DNA from: UBA6115 sp050952935
Lineage (GTDB): Bacteria; Bacillota; Clostridia; Christensenellales; Aristaeellaceae
Reading direction: 5' to 3'
Length of the DNA stretch: 64,000 nucleotides
Assembly (NCBI GenBank): GCA_050952935.1
Contig: JBMNLS010000002.1
Span: forward strand, 1 to 64,000
Shown here: positions 1 to 9,254 of the stretch, in pieces
How the letters are laid out: the number at the start of each line of letters is the position of its first letter
Numbering within the stretch: position 1 is the stretch's first letter
Notes under the pieces: generated by a model
The model's input: only the letters and a program-made list of their open reading frames with translations
The model's database searches: none
Told to the model about the DNA's origin: nothing
Made by a program: the position numbers and the translations under genes

Positions 1-236
1 GGACGGGAAACCAGAGGCGCGGCGGTAGGCTGATCCAGCTCACGATCGATTGCAGCCTGACGCTCCAGGCGTTCGATTTCCTTGCCGAGGGCAACCACAT
101 CGGCTTCCATCTTTTCGTAGGTGGCATTGTCTTCAGCGGAGACCATGCCGTCCTCACCGCGATGGCTGTCCAGGAAGGCCTTGGTCTGGTTCCACAGGTT
201 AGCGCGCTTTTCACGCAGAGCAAGAATCTGATTCAT
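1..236 (-). CDS. Phage major capsid protein, HK97 type, N-terminal part only
   Basis: Only about 78 codons are inside the window; the gene runs off the left edge. The visible N-terminus (MNQILALREKRANLW...) is highly charged with regularly spaced Leu/Ala/Ile over roughly residues 5-65, which is what the cleaved coiled-coil delta (scaffolding) domain of HK97-type capsid proteins looks like. The ATG at 236 has GGAGG 8 nt upstream. It follows portal and prohead protease in the usual head-gene order, all read leftward. It could instead be a separate scaffold protein, since the capsid fold itself is not visible. Confidence 0.75.
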   Translation of the reverse strand, partial: MNQILALREKRANLWNQTKAFLDSHRGEDGMVSAEDNATYEKMEADVVALGKEIERLERQAAIDRELDQPTAAPLVSR

Positions 237-296
237 AGTGATTTCCTCCATTTCTTCATTTCAAAAGCGACAGCCGTTTCATCAGGTCTGCCGCTT

Positions 297-998
297 TCAC
301 TCGGTTGTCAGGGGTAACGGGTTCAGGGGTGGGTTCCGGATCAGGCGGATGCGCCGGTTCCGGCTTGGCAGGGTGGCAATCACCCGGTTCATGAGACAGG
401 CGGCTGCAGCCCGGCGACCAAAAGAAAAACCCGACACGTTGTCGGGCAGATCCAGGTCTCCGGTATAGAGCACCTCATCGCAGAAGCCGAGCTCCTTGGC
501 CTTTAGAGCGTTCATCCAGGTCTCGCCATCCATGAGCTTCGAGAGCTCATCCCGGCTGAGGCCAGTCTTGATCTGGTACGCGTTGATGATGCTTTCCTTC
601 ACCTCGTCCAGCAGCTGGATGGCCTTCCGCATTTCCTCGGTGTCACCCATGGCCATGGTGAAGGGATTATGGATCATCATTATACTGGTGGGACTCATGC
701 ACACCCTGGTGCCCGCCATGGCAATGACGCTGGCTGCAGATGCTGCCATGCCGTCAATCTGCACGGTGACATCGCCAGGATAATCCATGAGCATGGTGTA
801 GATCTGACTGGCTGCAATGCAGTCGCCGCCAGGGCTATTGATGTGCAGGGTAATGGGGCCGTTTCCGGAGAAAAGCTCCTCCTTGAACATGGCAGGCGTA
901 ATATCATCGGAGAACCAAGATTCCTCGGCGATCACACCCTCCAGGTACAGGGTCCGGGTCTCATCATCGTTTTTGACCCAGTTCCAGAAATGTCGCAT
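297..998 (-). CDS. Prohead protease, ClpP-like (S14 family)
   Basis: 233-residue protein of the ClpP-like family that phages use to process capsid precursors and scaffold during head assembly. The ClpP features are present in order: the substrate-strand motif HINSPGGD, the nucleophile region GMAASAASVIAMAG with the catalytic Ser, and the His motif MMIHNPFT. I chose the ATG at 998 (MRHFWNW) because AAGGAGG lies just upstream; an in-frame ATG further up has no such site. The gene sits between portal and capsid. The last 40 residues are basic and low in complexity, as is common in this family. It looks intact although the prophage around it is not. Confidence 0.9.
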   Translation of the reverse strand: MRHFWNWVKNDDETRTLYLEGVIAEESWFSDDITPAMFKEELFSGNGPITLHINSPGGDCIAASQIYTMLMDYPGDVTVQIDGMAASAASVIAMAGTRVCMSPTSIMMIHNPFTMAMGDTEEMRKAIQLLDEVKESIINAYQIKTGLSRDELSKLMDGETWMNALKAKELGFCDEVLYTGDLDLPDNVSGFSFGRRAAAACLMNRVIATLPSRNRRIRLIRNPPLNPLPLTTE

Positions 999-1011
999 AG
1001 CGAATTCCTCC

Positions 1012-1101
1012 TTAATGTCGATGCGTCCAGCCGATGGCAATCATCAGCAGGATGCTGAGTAAAATGAGTGCGGCAATGACGATCAGGCTGGGAACAATCA
1101 A
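1012..1101 (-). CDS. Small hydrophobic phage protein (29 aa)
   Basis: A TTG-started frame of 29 codons whose start overlaps the portal stop codon (TTGA), a translational-coupling arrangement, with GGGAG upstream. The product is almost entirely one transmembrane helix (about residues 3-24, rich in Leu/Ile/Ala) followed by a short TWTHRH tail. Tiny membrane proteins between portal and protease are known in related phages, but I do not recognise a named family. The function is unknown. It might be only a coupling leader for the protease, whose own start is 14 nt further on. Confidence 0.5.
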   Translation of the reverse strand: MIVPSLIVIAALILLSILLMIAIGWTHRH

Positions 1102-2354
1102 GGCTGCATCCGCTCCCTTCTTTCAGGCTGAGTCTGCCTGGTGGCATCGTCGGTCTGCTGCTTCATGGCAGTGGTAATGGGGATCATGTTTCCGTTGACG
1201 AGATAGGCGTCGCCGCCCTGATCCGCTGGGATGGGATTCTGGTTTTCCAGCGCTCGGATATCGTTAGCGGACATCCAACCGTTCTGACGGGCAATAGCAT
1301 AGCCTTCCATCCGGCTCTTGTAGTCGCCGCGCATCAGGCCGTCGATGTTGAACTGCACAAAAAAGCGCCCCTTCTCCTGATCGGTGAAAAGGGCGCGGTT
1401 CATGGCCTGTTCGATGCGGACAAGCCAGGGGCGGATGGTGTGGACGGCGAAGTCGATGCTCATGTGCTCGATATTCGAGAATGTGGCATGCTCCAGATCA
1501 CCGACCAGGTGGGGCGGCACCCGGAAGATCCGACAGATTTCATCCACCTGGAACTTTCGGGTTTCCAGGAACTGCGCTTCATTGTTGGGCACGGCCATGG
1601 GCTCAAACTTCATGCCTTCTTCCAGGATGGCCACCCGATTCGCGTTGGATGATCCGCCGTAGGCTGCGTTCCAGCTTTCTCGCAATGCCTTTGGGTTTTT
1701 TACGGTGTTCGGGTGTGTCAGGATACCGGAAGGGCGTGCGCCGTTGGAGAAAAACTTGCTGCCGTATTCTTCGGAAGCGATGCCCAGGCCGATAGCATTC
1801 TTCTCCAGCGCAATGGGGCTGTAGCCCATGACACCATCAAAGCCGAGTCCGGGGATATGAAGCACATCCTCAGGAGACAGCACCACCGTCTGGCCGGTAT
1901 TGGTCATATAGGTATAGGTCAGGATGCCGTTCTTATCCCGATCCACAGTCATCTTGTCCGGCAGCAGGGGGTATAGACCAGTGATCTTGTTCCGGCCTGT
2001 GCGGATGATCTGGCAGTAGCTGTTGCCCCACAAAAGCAGATGCGCCAGCATGACCTCCCGCAGCACAAAGGATGTCATCTCGCTGTTAGGCTCGTCATGG
2101 ATCAGGCGGTACAGCGGATGCTCAGTGGCCTTGCGGTTACCGTCCTCCTTGGCTTCATATACACCCAGCGGCAGGCTGGCGACCGTTTCCGAGATCACTC
2201 GGACACAGGCATACACCGTGGAAAGCTGGATCGCTGTCTGGGCATTGACCGCTTTGCCGGAACCGCTGGTGCCGAAGTAGAAGGTAGGGGCAGCGCTGAC
2301 GCTGTCCTGGGGCTTGTCCCGCGCACGGAAGAGACCGGAAAATGGATTCTTCAT
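1098..2354 (-). CDS. Phage portal protein, HK97/SPP1-like
   Basis: 418-residue portal protein, the dodecameric ring at the capsid vertex through which DNA is packaged. Typical features include the N-terminal FGTSGSGKAVNAQTA segment, TVYACVRVISETVASLPL, the LLWGNSYCQI segment and the C-terminal RFFVQFNIDGLMRGDYKSR motif. The track-long frame begins at an upstream TTG, but the ATG at 2354 (MKNPFSG) has GGAGG 4 nt upstream and is the better start. It follows the HNH gene by 14 nt; the large terminase that normally precedes it survives only as a C-terminal fragment upstream of HNH. Length is normal, so this gene itself looks intact. Confidence 0.9.
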   Translation of the reverse strand: MKNPFSGLFRARDKPQDSVSAAPTFYFGTSGSGKAVNAQTAIQLSTVYACVRVISETVASLPLGVYEAKEDGNRKATEHPLYRLIHDEPNSEMTSFVLREVMLAHLLLWGNSYCQIIRTGRNKITGLYPLLPDKMTVDRDKNGILTYTYMTNTGQTVVLSPEDVLHIPGLGFDGVMGYSPIALEKNAIGLGIASEEYGSKFFSNGARPSGILTHPNTVKNPKALRESWNAAYGGSSNANRVAILEEGMKFEPMAVPNNEAQFLETRKFQVDEICRIFRVPPHLVGDLEHATFSNIEHMSIDFAVHTIRPWLVRIEQAMNRALFTDQEKGRFFVQFNIDGLMRGDYKSRMEGYAIARQNGWMSANDIRALENQNPIPADQGGDAYLVNGNMIPITTAMKQQTDDATRQTQPERRERMQP

Positions 2355-2368
2355 GTTGTCCTCCAATC

Positions 2369-2710
2369 TTATAGGCCGGAGCCCGTTTTCTTGTCATGGC
2401 ATCCCTTGCAGAGCGGCTCCCAGTTCGTCTGATCCCAGAACAGCCGCTGGTCACCCCGGTGCGGGATGATGTGATCCACCACTGTTGCGGGCACAACCTT
2501 GCCCTCGGCCTGACAGAAGGCGCACAGCGGATGCTGCTTCAGGAAGAGAGCGCGGGCCTTACGCCAGCGGCTGTCGTACCCACGGGCATCCGCACCGCCG
2601 CGCAGCCTGTCGCCGCTCCATTCCATATGATCCTTACAGAACACCTGACCCTGTTCGCAGAAGCCCGGACATCCGGGATAGCGGCAGGGTCTTCTTGGTT
2701 TTTGGGGCAT
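2369..2710 (-). CDS. HNH endonuclease
   Basis: 113-residue HNH nuclease of the kind that sits beside terminase in HK97-type phages and assists DNA packaging. It has an N-terminal Cys-rich stretch (CRYPGCPGFCEQGQVFC), then the HNH core: CAFC, VVDHIIPHRGD and WEPLCKGCHDKKT, giving two CxxC zinc pairs around the DHxxPH and N/H residues. The ATG at 2710 has GGAGG upstream. It ends with KKTGSGL shortly after the last CxxCH, slightly shorter than many relatives. It lies between the terminase remnant and portal. Confidence 0.88.
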   Translation of the reverse strand: MPQKPRRPCRYPGCPGFCEQGQVFCKDHMEWSGDRLRGGADARGYDSRWRKARALFLKQHPLCAFCQAEGKVVPATVVDHIIPHRGDQRLFWDQTNWEPLCKGCHDKKTGSGL

Positions 2711-2722
2711 TTTGCACCTCCG

Positions 2723-4106
2723 TCAGATAATCAAAAGTCCACGGGTATCATAGACGGATTCGCCGCCCTGGTTCTTCATGGCCCTGTCCAGCGCCATGAC
2801 CAGCGCAACCGCGCCGTCCACCTTCTCCGTGGATTTTTCTTTGTCGATTTTCAGGTTCCCGGCAGGATCAGTGCGCACGAAGGCATTGTCCATGTTCCAC
2901 CGGAGCACCGGATTGGTCTGCTGATACAGTTCCAGGCTCCACGTCAGGCCAAACCACACCAGGGTGGAACCGCCTGCCTGCAGGTTCATGCCGTGTCCGG
3001 CAGAGGCAGGATGGATAACCGCCAAGGGGATCCTTCCCGCATTCCATTCGGTAATGTCCTTGCTGGTGCGGATTTCCCTTGCCGCCGGGAACCGCTCCTG
3101 AATACGCTTCAGGTCATGCTTAAACCAGTAGGCCACCAGCAGGGGCTTACCGTTCGCGCCTTCGATTAGATCCTCCAGTGCATCCAGCTTCCGGTCGTGA
3201 ATCTGCACGGTATCCTTTTCCTCGGTGTAAACAGCGCCATTGGCCATCTGACACAGCTTTCCGGACAGAGCAGCGGCGTTCACCGCATCGATTTCCTTGC
3301 CTTTGATCTGGACGATCAGCTGTTCCTTCATCTGGTCATACACCTGCTGCTCATCATCACTCATGCCTACCAGCACGCGGTTCATAATGCACTCCGGCAT
3401 CTTCAGGTGATCCGTCGCCCGCATGGAAATGGTGATGTCTCCGATCTTCCGGTAGATCTCATCTTCCGCGCCGGGCCGGGGCTTATAGGAGAAAATCTGC
3501 TGCATACTGCGCTTGTCGGGAACAAAGTAGGCTTCGCGGTACCGGGTAATAAACCGTCCGAGCCGCTGGCCCATGTCCAGGAGCCGGAACTCTGCCCACA
3601 GATCCATAAGGCCGTTGCTGCTGGGTGTGCCCGTCAGTCCTACGATACGCTTCACGGATGGCCGCACCTTCAGGAGGCTCTTGAATCGTTTTGCCTGCCA
3701 GCTTTTGAAGGAAGACAGCTCGTCGATCACAATCATGTCATACCGGAAGGGCAAGCCGCTGTCTTCCACCAGCCACTGCACGTTTTCCCGGTTGATGATG
3801 TGCAGGAAGGCAGGCCGCATCAGCGCAGCCATTCGCTCCTTTTCAGTGCCGACGGCCACACTGTAGCTCAGGCCTTGGCAGGTGATCCCATTTCTGAAGC
3901 TCCGCAGGCCATGTGTCCCTTGCCACCCGCAGCGGAGCGATCACCAGCACCCGGCTGATCTCAAAGGCATCCAGGCACAGTTCCTGAATGGCGGTCAGCG
4001 TGATCACGCTCTTGCCTAGGCCCATATCCAGCAGCACGGCAGCTTCCGGGTGCGTCAGGATGAAATCCGTCGCATACGCCTGATAGTCATGGGGCACATA
4101 TTTCAT
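2723..4106 (-). pseudogene. SNF2/DEAD helicase fused to large-terminase C-terminus, frameshifted
   Basis: The 5' part encodes a phage SNF2-type helicase: MGLGKSVIT (motif I), VIDELSSFKSW (motif II), GLTGTPSSNGLMDLW (motif III) and HPASAGHGMNLQAGG (motif V). Straight after ELYQQTN, where motif VI with its R-rich GQ segment should follow, the protein switches to NPVLRWNMDNAFVRTDPAG...DGAVALVMALDRA...SVYDTRGLLII, the C-terminal end of HK97-type large terminases. The switch lies near 2910-2916. There is also one extra base near 3877-3878 (CTGCCAAGG where CTGCAAGG restores the frame). The start ATG at 4106 has GGAGG. Neither activity should survive. It overlaps the VRR-NUC gene end by 20 nt. Confidence 0.85.
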
Positions 4107-4369
4107 CCAACACACCTCCGATCTGTTCAGGATGGTCTATGCAGTACACCGGAAACCCAAGCGACTCCAGCTGCCTTTTCCGCTTTACCTGCAGCGGGCG
4201 GGGGTGCTTTCCCGGCGCTTTCAGTTCCACAAACGCGACGTGGCGATTGGGCATCAGTACAATTCGGTCGGGAACACCGGCGAGGCCGGGACTGACAAAC
4301 TTCAGTGCCAGACCGCCTCGATCCCGGACTGCCTTTCGCAGCGCCTGCTCCACTTGTTTTTTCAATCAT
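4087..4369 (-). pseudogene. VRR-NUC domain nuclease, frameshifted near its start
   Basis: Small VRR-NUC (PF08774-type) nuclease commonly found beside phage SNF2 helicases. The core GLALKFVSPGLAGVPDRIVLMP...VAFVELKAPGK...PRPLQ...EQIGGVLDEI holds the PDR and ExK catalytic residues of the PD-(D/E)XK fold. The best start is the ATG at 4369 with GGAG 9 nt upstream, but it is out of frame with the rest. A run of six A at 4357-4362 (minus strand) would restore MIEKQVEQALRKAV if it were five, so one A appears to be inserted. A TTG at 4365 could start the intact frame but is poorly placed relative to the ribosome binding site. Confidence 0.8.
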
Positions 4370-4410
4370 GGACTCGAACTCCTTTGCATCAGTGAGTATC
4401 GCCTAATGTG

Positions 4411-4430
4411 TGACGGTCGTTGACGGTCGT
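4411..4430. repeat. Tandem 10-bp repeat (TGACGGTCGT x2)
   Basis: Two perfect head-to-tail copies of TGACGGTCGT lie in the roughly 160-bp gap between the VapE-like and VRR-NUC genes. The rest of the gap (4370-4527) shows no open frame or clear terminator. From memory, short tandem motifs of this kind occur downstream of VapE genes in related prophages; I cannot check that here. A role in replication initiation or regulation is only a guess. Confidence 0.5.
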
Positions 4431-4527
4431 TCCCAAAACTCCTCTATAGGCCAATTTCCCTTGATTTTTACCTATACAACAGTTTTGGAATTGACCATCA
4501 ACGAGTGTCACACTTCCTATTAATATG

Positions 4528-6829
4528 TCAGTCCAAAAAGTCGTCGGTCACATCAGCCTTCGTGCCCAGCGCCAGTCCGGTTACGAAGGACCCGTTCCGC
4601 AATTTCTGACGCGTGAAGCCCTCGTTTTCCAGAGCATTATAGAAATCCGTCGTGGAGCGGGTGTACTCGCCTGTGTCCGCACAGAAGGTGCGGTAGGCGG
4701 AGTAGAGCTCGCCGGATTTGACCTGCAGGCTGTTGCCGATCTCGCAGCGCTCATTCAGGAAATGACCCAGCCAGTCATTGTCCTCACGGTATTGCTTGAT
4801 GGCCCGTTGGACACATTCTGGCAGAGGAATCTTGAAGTCATGCTTAATGACATCCGCTGCGCCCTCAATTACCCAGGAGAGGATCGCGCCGCCAGCGTTT
4901 CTGAACAGGTAATCGCTGTAGTTTTTGATGTCGCTCTTGCCTTCGATCTTCGCATCAAAGGGAATCACGATCAGCCGTCGCCAGATTCCGGCATCCTTGG
5001 CACCGACCTTGGGCAGATGGTTGGTATAGAGCACGACGGTATGGCTGGGTGTATAGGCAAAGGGATCTTTGTACTTTTTCTCCGCCGACACATCGTCAGT
5101 GGAGCACAGCTGCTTTACGATGGAGGTGTTCAAGCGGGTACCCTCCTCAAGCTCGGAGGCGATCAGCATGCGCTTGCCCTTGGCCTCAGCCAGTTCCGGA
5201 CGCACATTGCGCTTGCAGCCCACGGTCAGGGCATCGGCAGAGATATTGCCGCTGTAGGTGCCAAGCACATGGGCCAGGGTGTTCCAGAAGGTGGACTTAC
5301 CGTTGCGGCCAATCGCCATAGGCAATGATGAGCGCTTCCACGAACACCTTTCCCACGGCGATCATTCCGGCGACCTGCTGCACATAGTGAATCAACTCCT
5401 TGTCTCCGCAGAAGAACAGGTTCAGGGCATCCTGCCACAGGGCTTTCCCGTCTTCGCCCGGCTGCACGGCGGTCATCTTCGTGACAAAGTGATCCGCGCT
5501 GTGCGGCATCGCGCCAGCCAGGCCGAGCCGCAGGTCATACGCGTATTCCGGTGTATTCAGCAGGAAGGGATCAGCGTCCAAATCCTGGGGTCGGATCAGC
5601 ACCATGGGCTGCACCTCCGCCAGCACGGCCTTGATGTTCTTGGACTGGCGGTAGTTCATCGCCGTGGACTGGTACCCGATGGCCCGCATATAGGTCAGGT
5701 ACGCCTGCAGCTGATCGTCGTTCATGTCGCTCTGGGCCTTCTTCTTGCTTTCCTTGTTCATCAGGTCAGCAGCTCCGTTCTGCTCCAGAATCTTATAGGC
5801 CTCCGCTGCGGCAGTGGACGCTTCCTCCAACTGCATGTCGGACAGGTCGTGCATGATGGCATGGGCGCGGGGCTTAGATTCCTCCCAGATATCGCCGTTG
5901 TACACGATGAAATCCGTTGCCGGTGAATAGCGCATTTGACCGGAAAAGACCTCTGCCAGCACACGCGCCTCCGCTACATCGGAATTGTCGCTGGGCCTAT
6001 ACAGGAAATCACCGTGCCGAGCGGCATATTCCTCGGGAGATACATAGTCCTCACTCTGGGAGATCTTCCGGTAAAACCGCACGGCGCTGTGCCAGATGGT
6101 ATCGAGCTCGCGCTGCTCCAGGGGTGGTACACAGGACGCTGCCTTCTCCAGAAACTTCTGCCGCGCCTCTTCCGTTTCACCCAGCCGCTTGAGCAGTTTC
6201 CCGGCGAAATGGGACATGGTCGCGTTTCTGCTTCCTTCGGGAATGATGCCGCTGGCATCCGGCAGGGGCAGGTTGGCGAAGGCCTCCTCGTTATCCGGGT
6301 AATACAGATCCAGGCATTCATTCAGCGTGATGGTGCCTTCATGGAACTGTACCTGCGGGTCCCTGGTGCCGTAAAAGAAGCGGGCTGCATCCAGCGCCTT
6401 CGTGTCGAAATACGGGAAGATGCTGTTGATCTGCTTTTTCAGATTCTTATAGGTTTCCGGATCGGTCATCTCATCAATCAGGAAAAAGCAATGGAACCTG
6501 GGCCGGGCGCTCTTGCCCTCCTTGGGCAGATTGTGGTGACGGCTGAAGTGGAAGCCGACCGTGACGTCCGGAAACAGGCTGAGGATCTTCTCTGGGGAAA
6601 CCCACTCCTCAGGGTTTTCGCTGTGCCCGTTATCACAATCCAGCGCCAGGCAGTTGGTGCGAATGAAATTCTCGTTGGAGCGGTAACCCTTGGCGTATTC
6701 AACCGCCACATAATCCTGGCACACGGCCTGCCGGAGAGATTCCTCGTCTCCGGCGCAGACCTTGTGCGGATACAGGCAGTTCCACTCGTTGCCAATACAG
6801 TTGGCCCGATAAAGATTGAAAGCTGCCAT
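4528..6829 (-). pseudogene. VapE-like phage primase/helicase (D5/VirE type), frameshifted at Walker A
   Basis: Two overlapping frames make one roughly 767-codon gene. The N-terminal part resembles bifunctional primase-type proteins (LALDCDNGH, RPRFHCFFLIDE, DAARFFYGTRDP). The second part is a superfamily-3/VirE-like ATPase: GRNGKSTFWNTL (Walker A), MLIASELEEG (Walker B), VLYTNHLPK (sensor 1), then a winged-helix-like end. At 5311-5312 one extra base splits the P-loop: GAT-GGC-CGC reads as GATTGGCCGC, ending the first frame at GDWPQR. Removing it gives AYGDGRNGKST. The start at 6829 (MAAFNLYR) has GGAGG 10 nt upstream; an ATG at 6838 overlaps the preceding stop but is too close to the site. 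Confidence 0.87.
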
Positions 6830-6834
6830 TCGGA

Positions 6835-7185
6835 TCATGCCTCCATTTCAGACTGGGTCTCCAGCACGGACAGCATCCAGCGCAGCGCTTCCTTCATGGT
6901 TTCAAGCTCCGCGTCGCCGCCCAGGATGATCTCAATGGAATCGCAGCCAAACTGATCCGCTTCCACATTGCAGCGGATATCGGTACTGCCCAGATCCTTC
7001 AGGCGAAGATAGGTGCGGGAGCCGTGGCCGGAATCGCCGCCCTGGTAACCATTGGTGCCAGCCTCCACTTCGAGGATGTTGCAGTTGACGATCTCCCGGC
7101 TCCATGTGGTGACCTTGGAGCGGTCGATGGCGCGGATACGCTTCTTGGCGGGATAAGAATTACCGTCTGACTCGGTGTAATACAT
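6835..7185 (-). CDS. Conserved phage hypothetical protein
   Basis: 116-residue protein starting at the ATG at 7185, with AAGGAGG 7-8 nt upstream. I recognise the pattern from Clostridia phages (IDRSKVTTWSREIVNCNILEVEAGTNGYQGGDSGHGSRTY read in pieces, then an acidic C-terminal helix with IILGGDAELET) but know no function for it. It contains no obvious catalytic motif; the Gly/Asp-rich centre suggests a beta-rich metal- or nucleotide-binding fold, which is only a guess. It overlaps the VapE-like gene by a few bases and is probably co-transcribed with it. Confidence 0.7.
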   Translation of the reverse strand: MYYTESDGNSYPAKKRIRAIDRSKVTTWSREIVNCNILEVEAGTNGYQGGDSGHGSRTYLRLKDLGSTDIRCNVEADQFGCDSIEIILGGDAELETMKEALRWMLSVLETQSEMEA

Positions 7186-7186
7186 A

Positions 7187-7516
7187 TCAGTTGACCTCCT
7201 TGCAATCGTCGGTAAAGAAACGGACTGTCTGGCCCTTGCGGCGTGCTCTGGCAATCTCAATGGACATTCCCTTGGAAATGCGGTCGCCGAAAGCCCAGAG
7301 CTCCGCGCATTTCGTCAGGAGGATGATGTTCATTCGCATGGCCAGATTCCGCTCGGCTTCGTTGCTGTCGTCCATAAACTGTGGGAACAGCAGATGCGGC
7401 GTAATCGGAAGGTATCCCTGATCCACGGCGAATCGGCTGTACCTGCGGGCGTTTTCCAGATTGGTTTCGGTGTCTCCGGAAAAGGGACTGCAGATGTAGA
7501 CAATGGGACGGAACGC
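7187..7516 (-). pseudogene. DUF4406-like nucleoside deoxyribosyltransferase-fold protein, 5' end lost
   Basis: The frame carries RPIVYICSPFSGD, NARRYSRFAVDQGYLPITPHLLFPQFMDD, MRMNIILLTKCAELWAFGDRISKGMSIEI, the pattern of small phage proteins of the DUF4406/YtoQ-like deoxyribosyltransferase fold. Conserved sequence begins at about 7516, but no ATG, GTG or TTG lies in frame near there; the open frame continues meaninglessly into the antisense of DUF2800. The DUF2800 start at 7503 lies inside its 5' end on the opposite strand. The native start therefore seems to have been lost at a rearrangement. A non-canonical ATT start cannot be ruled out. Confidence 0.65.
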
Positions 7517-8633
7517 GATCCTGTCCGCCTCATCGGCGCACCGCTGGCTGAACTGCAGCCCCAGCGCCCGGCTTGAGCAGGACTTTGCGGATCGGGAAAC
7601 GGAGGCCGCAGCTGAAGGCACAGCCGCCCATGCGCTGGCCGAGCATAAGCTGCGGAAGGCGCTGAAGCTCCAGACAAAAAAGCCCATCTCCACTTATGAC
7701 AGTGATGAGATGGACGGGCACACGGACGGATACGTCCAGTATGTGTTGGAAACCTTGGCGGAGGCGAAGAAGCGCTGCCCGGACGCAATCCTGCTGATCG
7801 AGCAGCGATTGGATTTCTCCTGCTGGGTGCCCGATGGCTTTGGCACCGGGGATGCCCTGATTGTGGCCGATGACGAGCTCCATATCATCGATCTGAAATA
7901 TGGCCAGGGCATCGTCGTGGAGGCGGAGCGCAATCCGCAGATGATGCTGTACGCCTTGGGTGCCTTAAACATCTTTGATGGCCTGTACGATATTCGCACG
8001 GTCAGCATGACGATCTACCAGCCGCGAAGGGAGAACATTTCCACCTGGTCTATCTCAGTCGCGGATCTGAAGGATTGGGCAGAAAACACACTGAAGCCCC
8101 TGGCAGACCTTGCCTTTCAGGGAAAGGGTGACTACCATCCAGGCACATGGTGTGTCTTCTGCAAGGCGGCGGTGCGCTGCCGGGCTAGAGCGGAAGCGAA
8201 TCTGGAACTGGCAAAGCTGGACTTCGCCCTGCCACCGCTGCTTACCGATGCGGAAATCGGCGAGGTGCTGGGCAAGCTGGATGACCTGATCAAATGGGCA
8301 GACGAGCTCAAGACCTATGCGCTGGACGGAGCGCTGCATCAAGGTAAGCAGTGGCCCGGCTGGAAGCTGGTCGAGGGCCGCAGCGTCCGCAAGTACACCG
8401 ATGAGGATGCCGTGATAGCTGCTGCCAACGCTGCGGGCTATAAGGACATCTTCAGAAAAACACTCCTGCCCATCGGAGAGATGGAAAAGCTCATGGGCAA
8501 GCAGACCTTTGCCGAGGTGCTAGGCTCCTGTGTCCATAAGCCCGCAGGAAAGCCAACACTGGTCCCTGAGTCGGACAAGCGCCCGGCTCTGAATAACGTC
8601 AAAACCGATTTCAATGAATTTCAGGAGGATTGA
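7503..8633 (+). CDS. DUF2800 phage protein (Cas4/PD-(D/E)XK-like)
   Basis: 376-residue DUF2800 protein, typical of phage replication modules in Clostridia. It begins ILSASSAHRWLNCSPSARLE, has AAAEGTAAHALAEH, DALIVADDELHIIDLKYGQG (nuclease-like D...DxK) and a Cys cluster around HPGTWCVFCKAAVRCRARA, consistent with a RecB/Cas4-like nuclease with a possible Fe-S or zinc site. The start at 7503 has only a weak purine stretch upstream. DUF2815 and PolA follow on the same strand. It points away from the other replication genes, unlike the collinear arrangement I would expect. Confidence 0.88.
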   Translation: MGRNAILSASSAHRWLNCSPSARLEQDFADRETEAAAEGTAAHALAEHKLRKALKLQTKKPISTYDSDEMDGHTDGYVQYVLETLAEAKKRCPDAILLIEQRLDFSCWVPDGFGTGDALIVADDELHIIDLKYGQGIVVEAERNPQMMLYALGALNIFDGLYDIRTVSMTIYQPRRENISTWSISVADLKDWAENTLKPLADLAFQGKGDYHPGTWCVFCKAAVRCRARAEANLELAKLDFALPPLLTDAEIGEVLGKLDDLIKWADELKTYALDGALHQGKQWPGWKLVEGRSVRKYTDEDAVIAAANAAGYKDIFRKTLLPIGEMEKLMGKQTFAEVLGSCVHKPAGKPTLVPESDKRPALNNVKTDFNEFQED

Positions 8634-8638
8634 AAAAT

Positions 8639-9193
8639 ATGGCTAAGCAGAATAACACCAAAGTCGTCACCGGTATCGTCCGTCTGTCCTACGCGAACAT
8701 CTGGGACCCGAAGGCTCCCGTCAGCGGCGGTGATCCCCGCTACAGCTGCTCCCTGATCATCCCCAAGAGCGACACCGAAACCGTGGATGCCATCAACCGT
8801 GCCATCGACTGCGCGATCCAGGAGGGCATCGGCAAGTTCGGCGGGAAGATCCCGAATAAGGCCGCGCTGAAGCTGCCCCTGCGGGACGGCGACCTGGAGC
8901 GCGAGGATGACGCCTACAAGGGCTGCTGGTTCATCAACGCCAACAGCAAGACCGCGCCTCAGGTGGTTGACCGCCATGTGCAGCCGATCATCGACCGCAG
9001 CGAGATCTACAGCGGCGTGTACGCCAGGGTCTCCATCAGCCTGTACGCCTTCTCCGTGAATGGGAACAAGGGCGTAGCCTGTGGCCTGGGCAACATCCAG
9101 AAGATCCGCGACGGCGAACCCCTCGGCGGGCACACCAACGCCAGCAACGACTTTGATGCCGTAGACGATGGCGACGAGGATTTCCTGAACTAA
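8639..9193 (+). CDS. DUF2815 phage protein, ssDNA-binding-like
   Basis: 184-residue DUF2815 protein. The family has an OB-like fold resembling phage single-strand DNA-binding proteins and nearly always sits between DUF2800 and PolA, as here. Visible signatures are TGIVRLSYANIWDPKA, YSCSLIIPKSD, AINRAIDCAIQEG, DGDLEREDDAYKGCWFINANS and YSGVYARVSISLYAFSVNGNKG, with an acidic DDGDEDFLN tail of the kind SSBs use for partner contacts. I took the ATG at 8639 with AGGAGG upstream rather than the in-frame TTG at 8630. Confidence 0.88.
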   Translation: MAKQNNTKVVTGIVRLSYANIWDPKAPVSGGDPRYSCSLIIPKSDTETVDAINRAIDCAIQEGIGKFGGKIPNKAALKLPLRDGDLEREDDAYKGCWFINANSKTAPQVVDRHVQPIIDRSEIYSGVYARVSISLYAFSVNGNKGVACGLGNIQKIRDGEPLGGHTNASNDFDAVDDGDEDFLN

Positions 9194-9205
9194 TCCGGAA
9201 AAGTC

Positions 9206-9240
9206 AGGGTGGCGGAGCAGTCTGCCACCCTTTTCTCTCT
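9206..9240 (+). terminator. Rho-independent terminator or attenuator
   Basis: GGGTGGC pairs with GCCACCC across a 10-nt loop and is followed by TTTTCTCTCT. It sits between DUF2815 and PolA on the coding strand, so it may lower rather than stop transcription into the polymerase gene. Confidence 0.6.
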
Positions 9241-9254
9241 GTGGGGGTGTATAT

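Noticed and set aside
4127..4369. Alternative frame MIEKTSGAGAAKG as the real gene
   Set aside because: It shares only the start and ribosome binding site; the VRR-NUC catalytic core is in the other frame.
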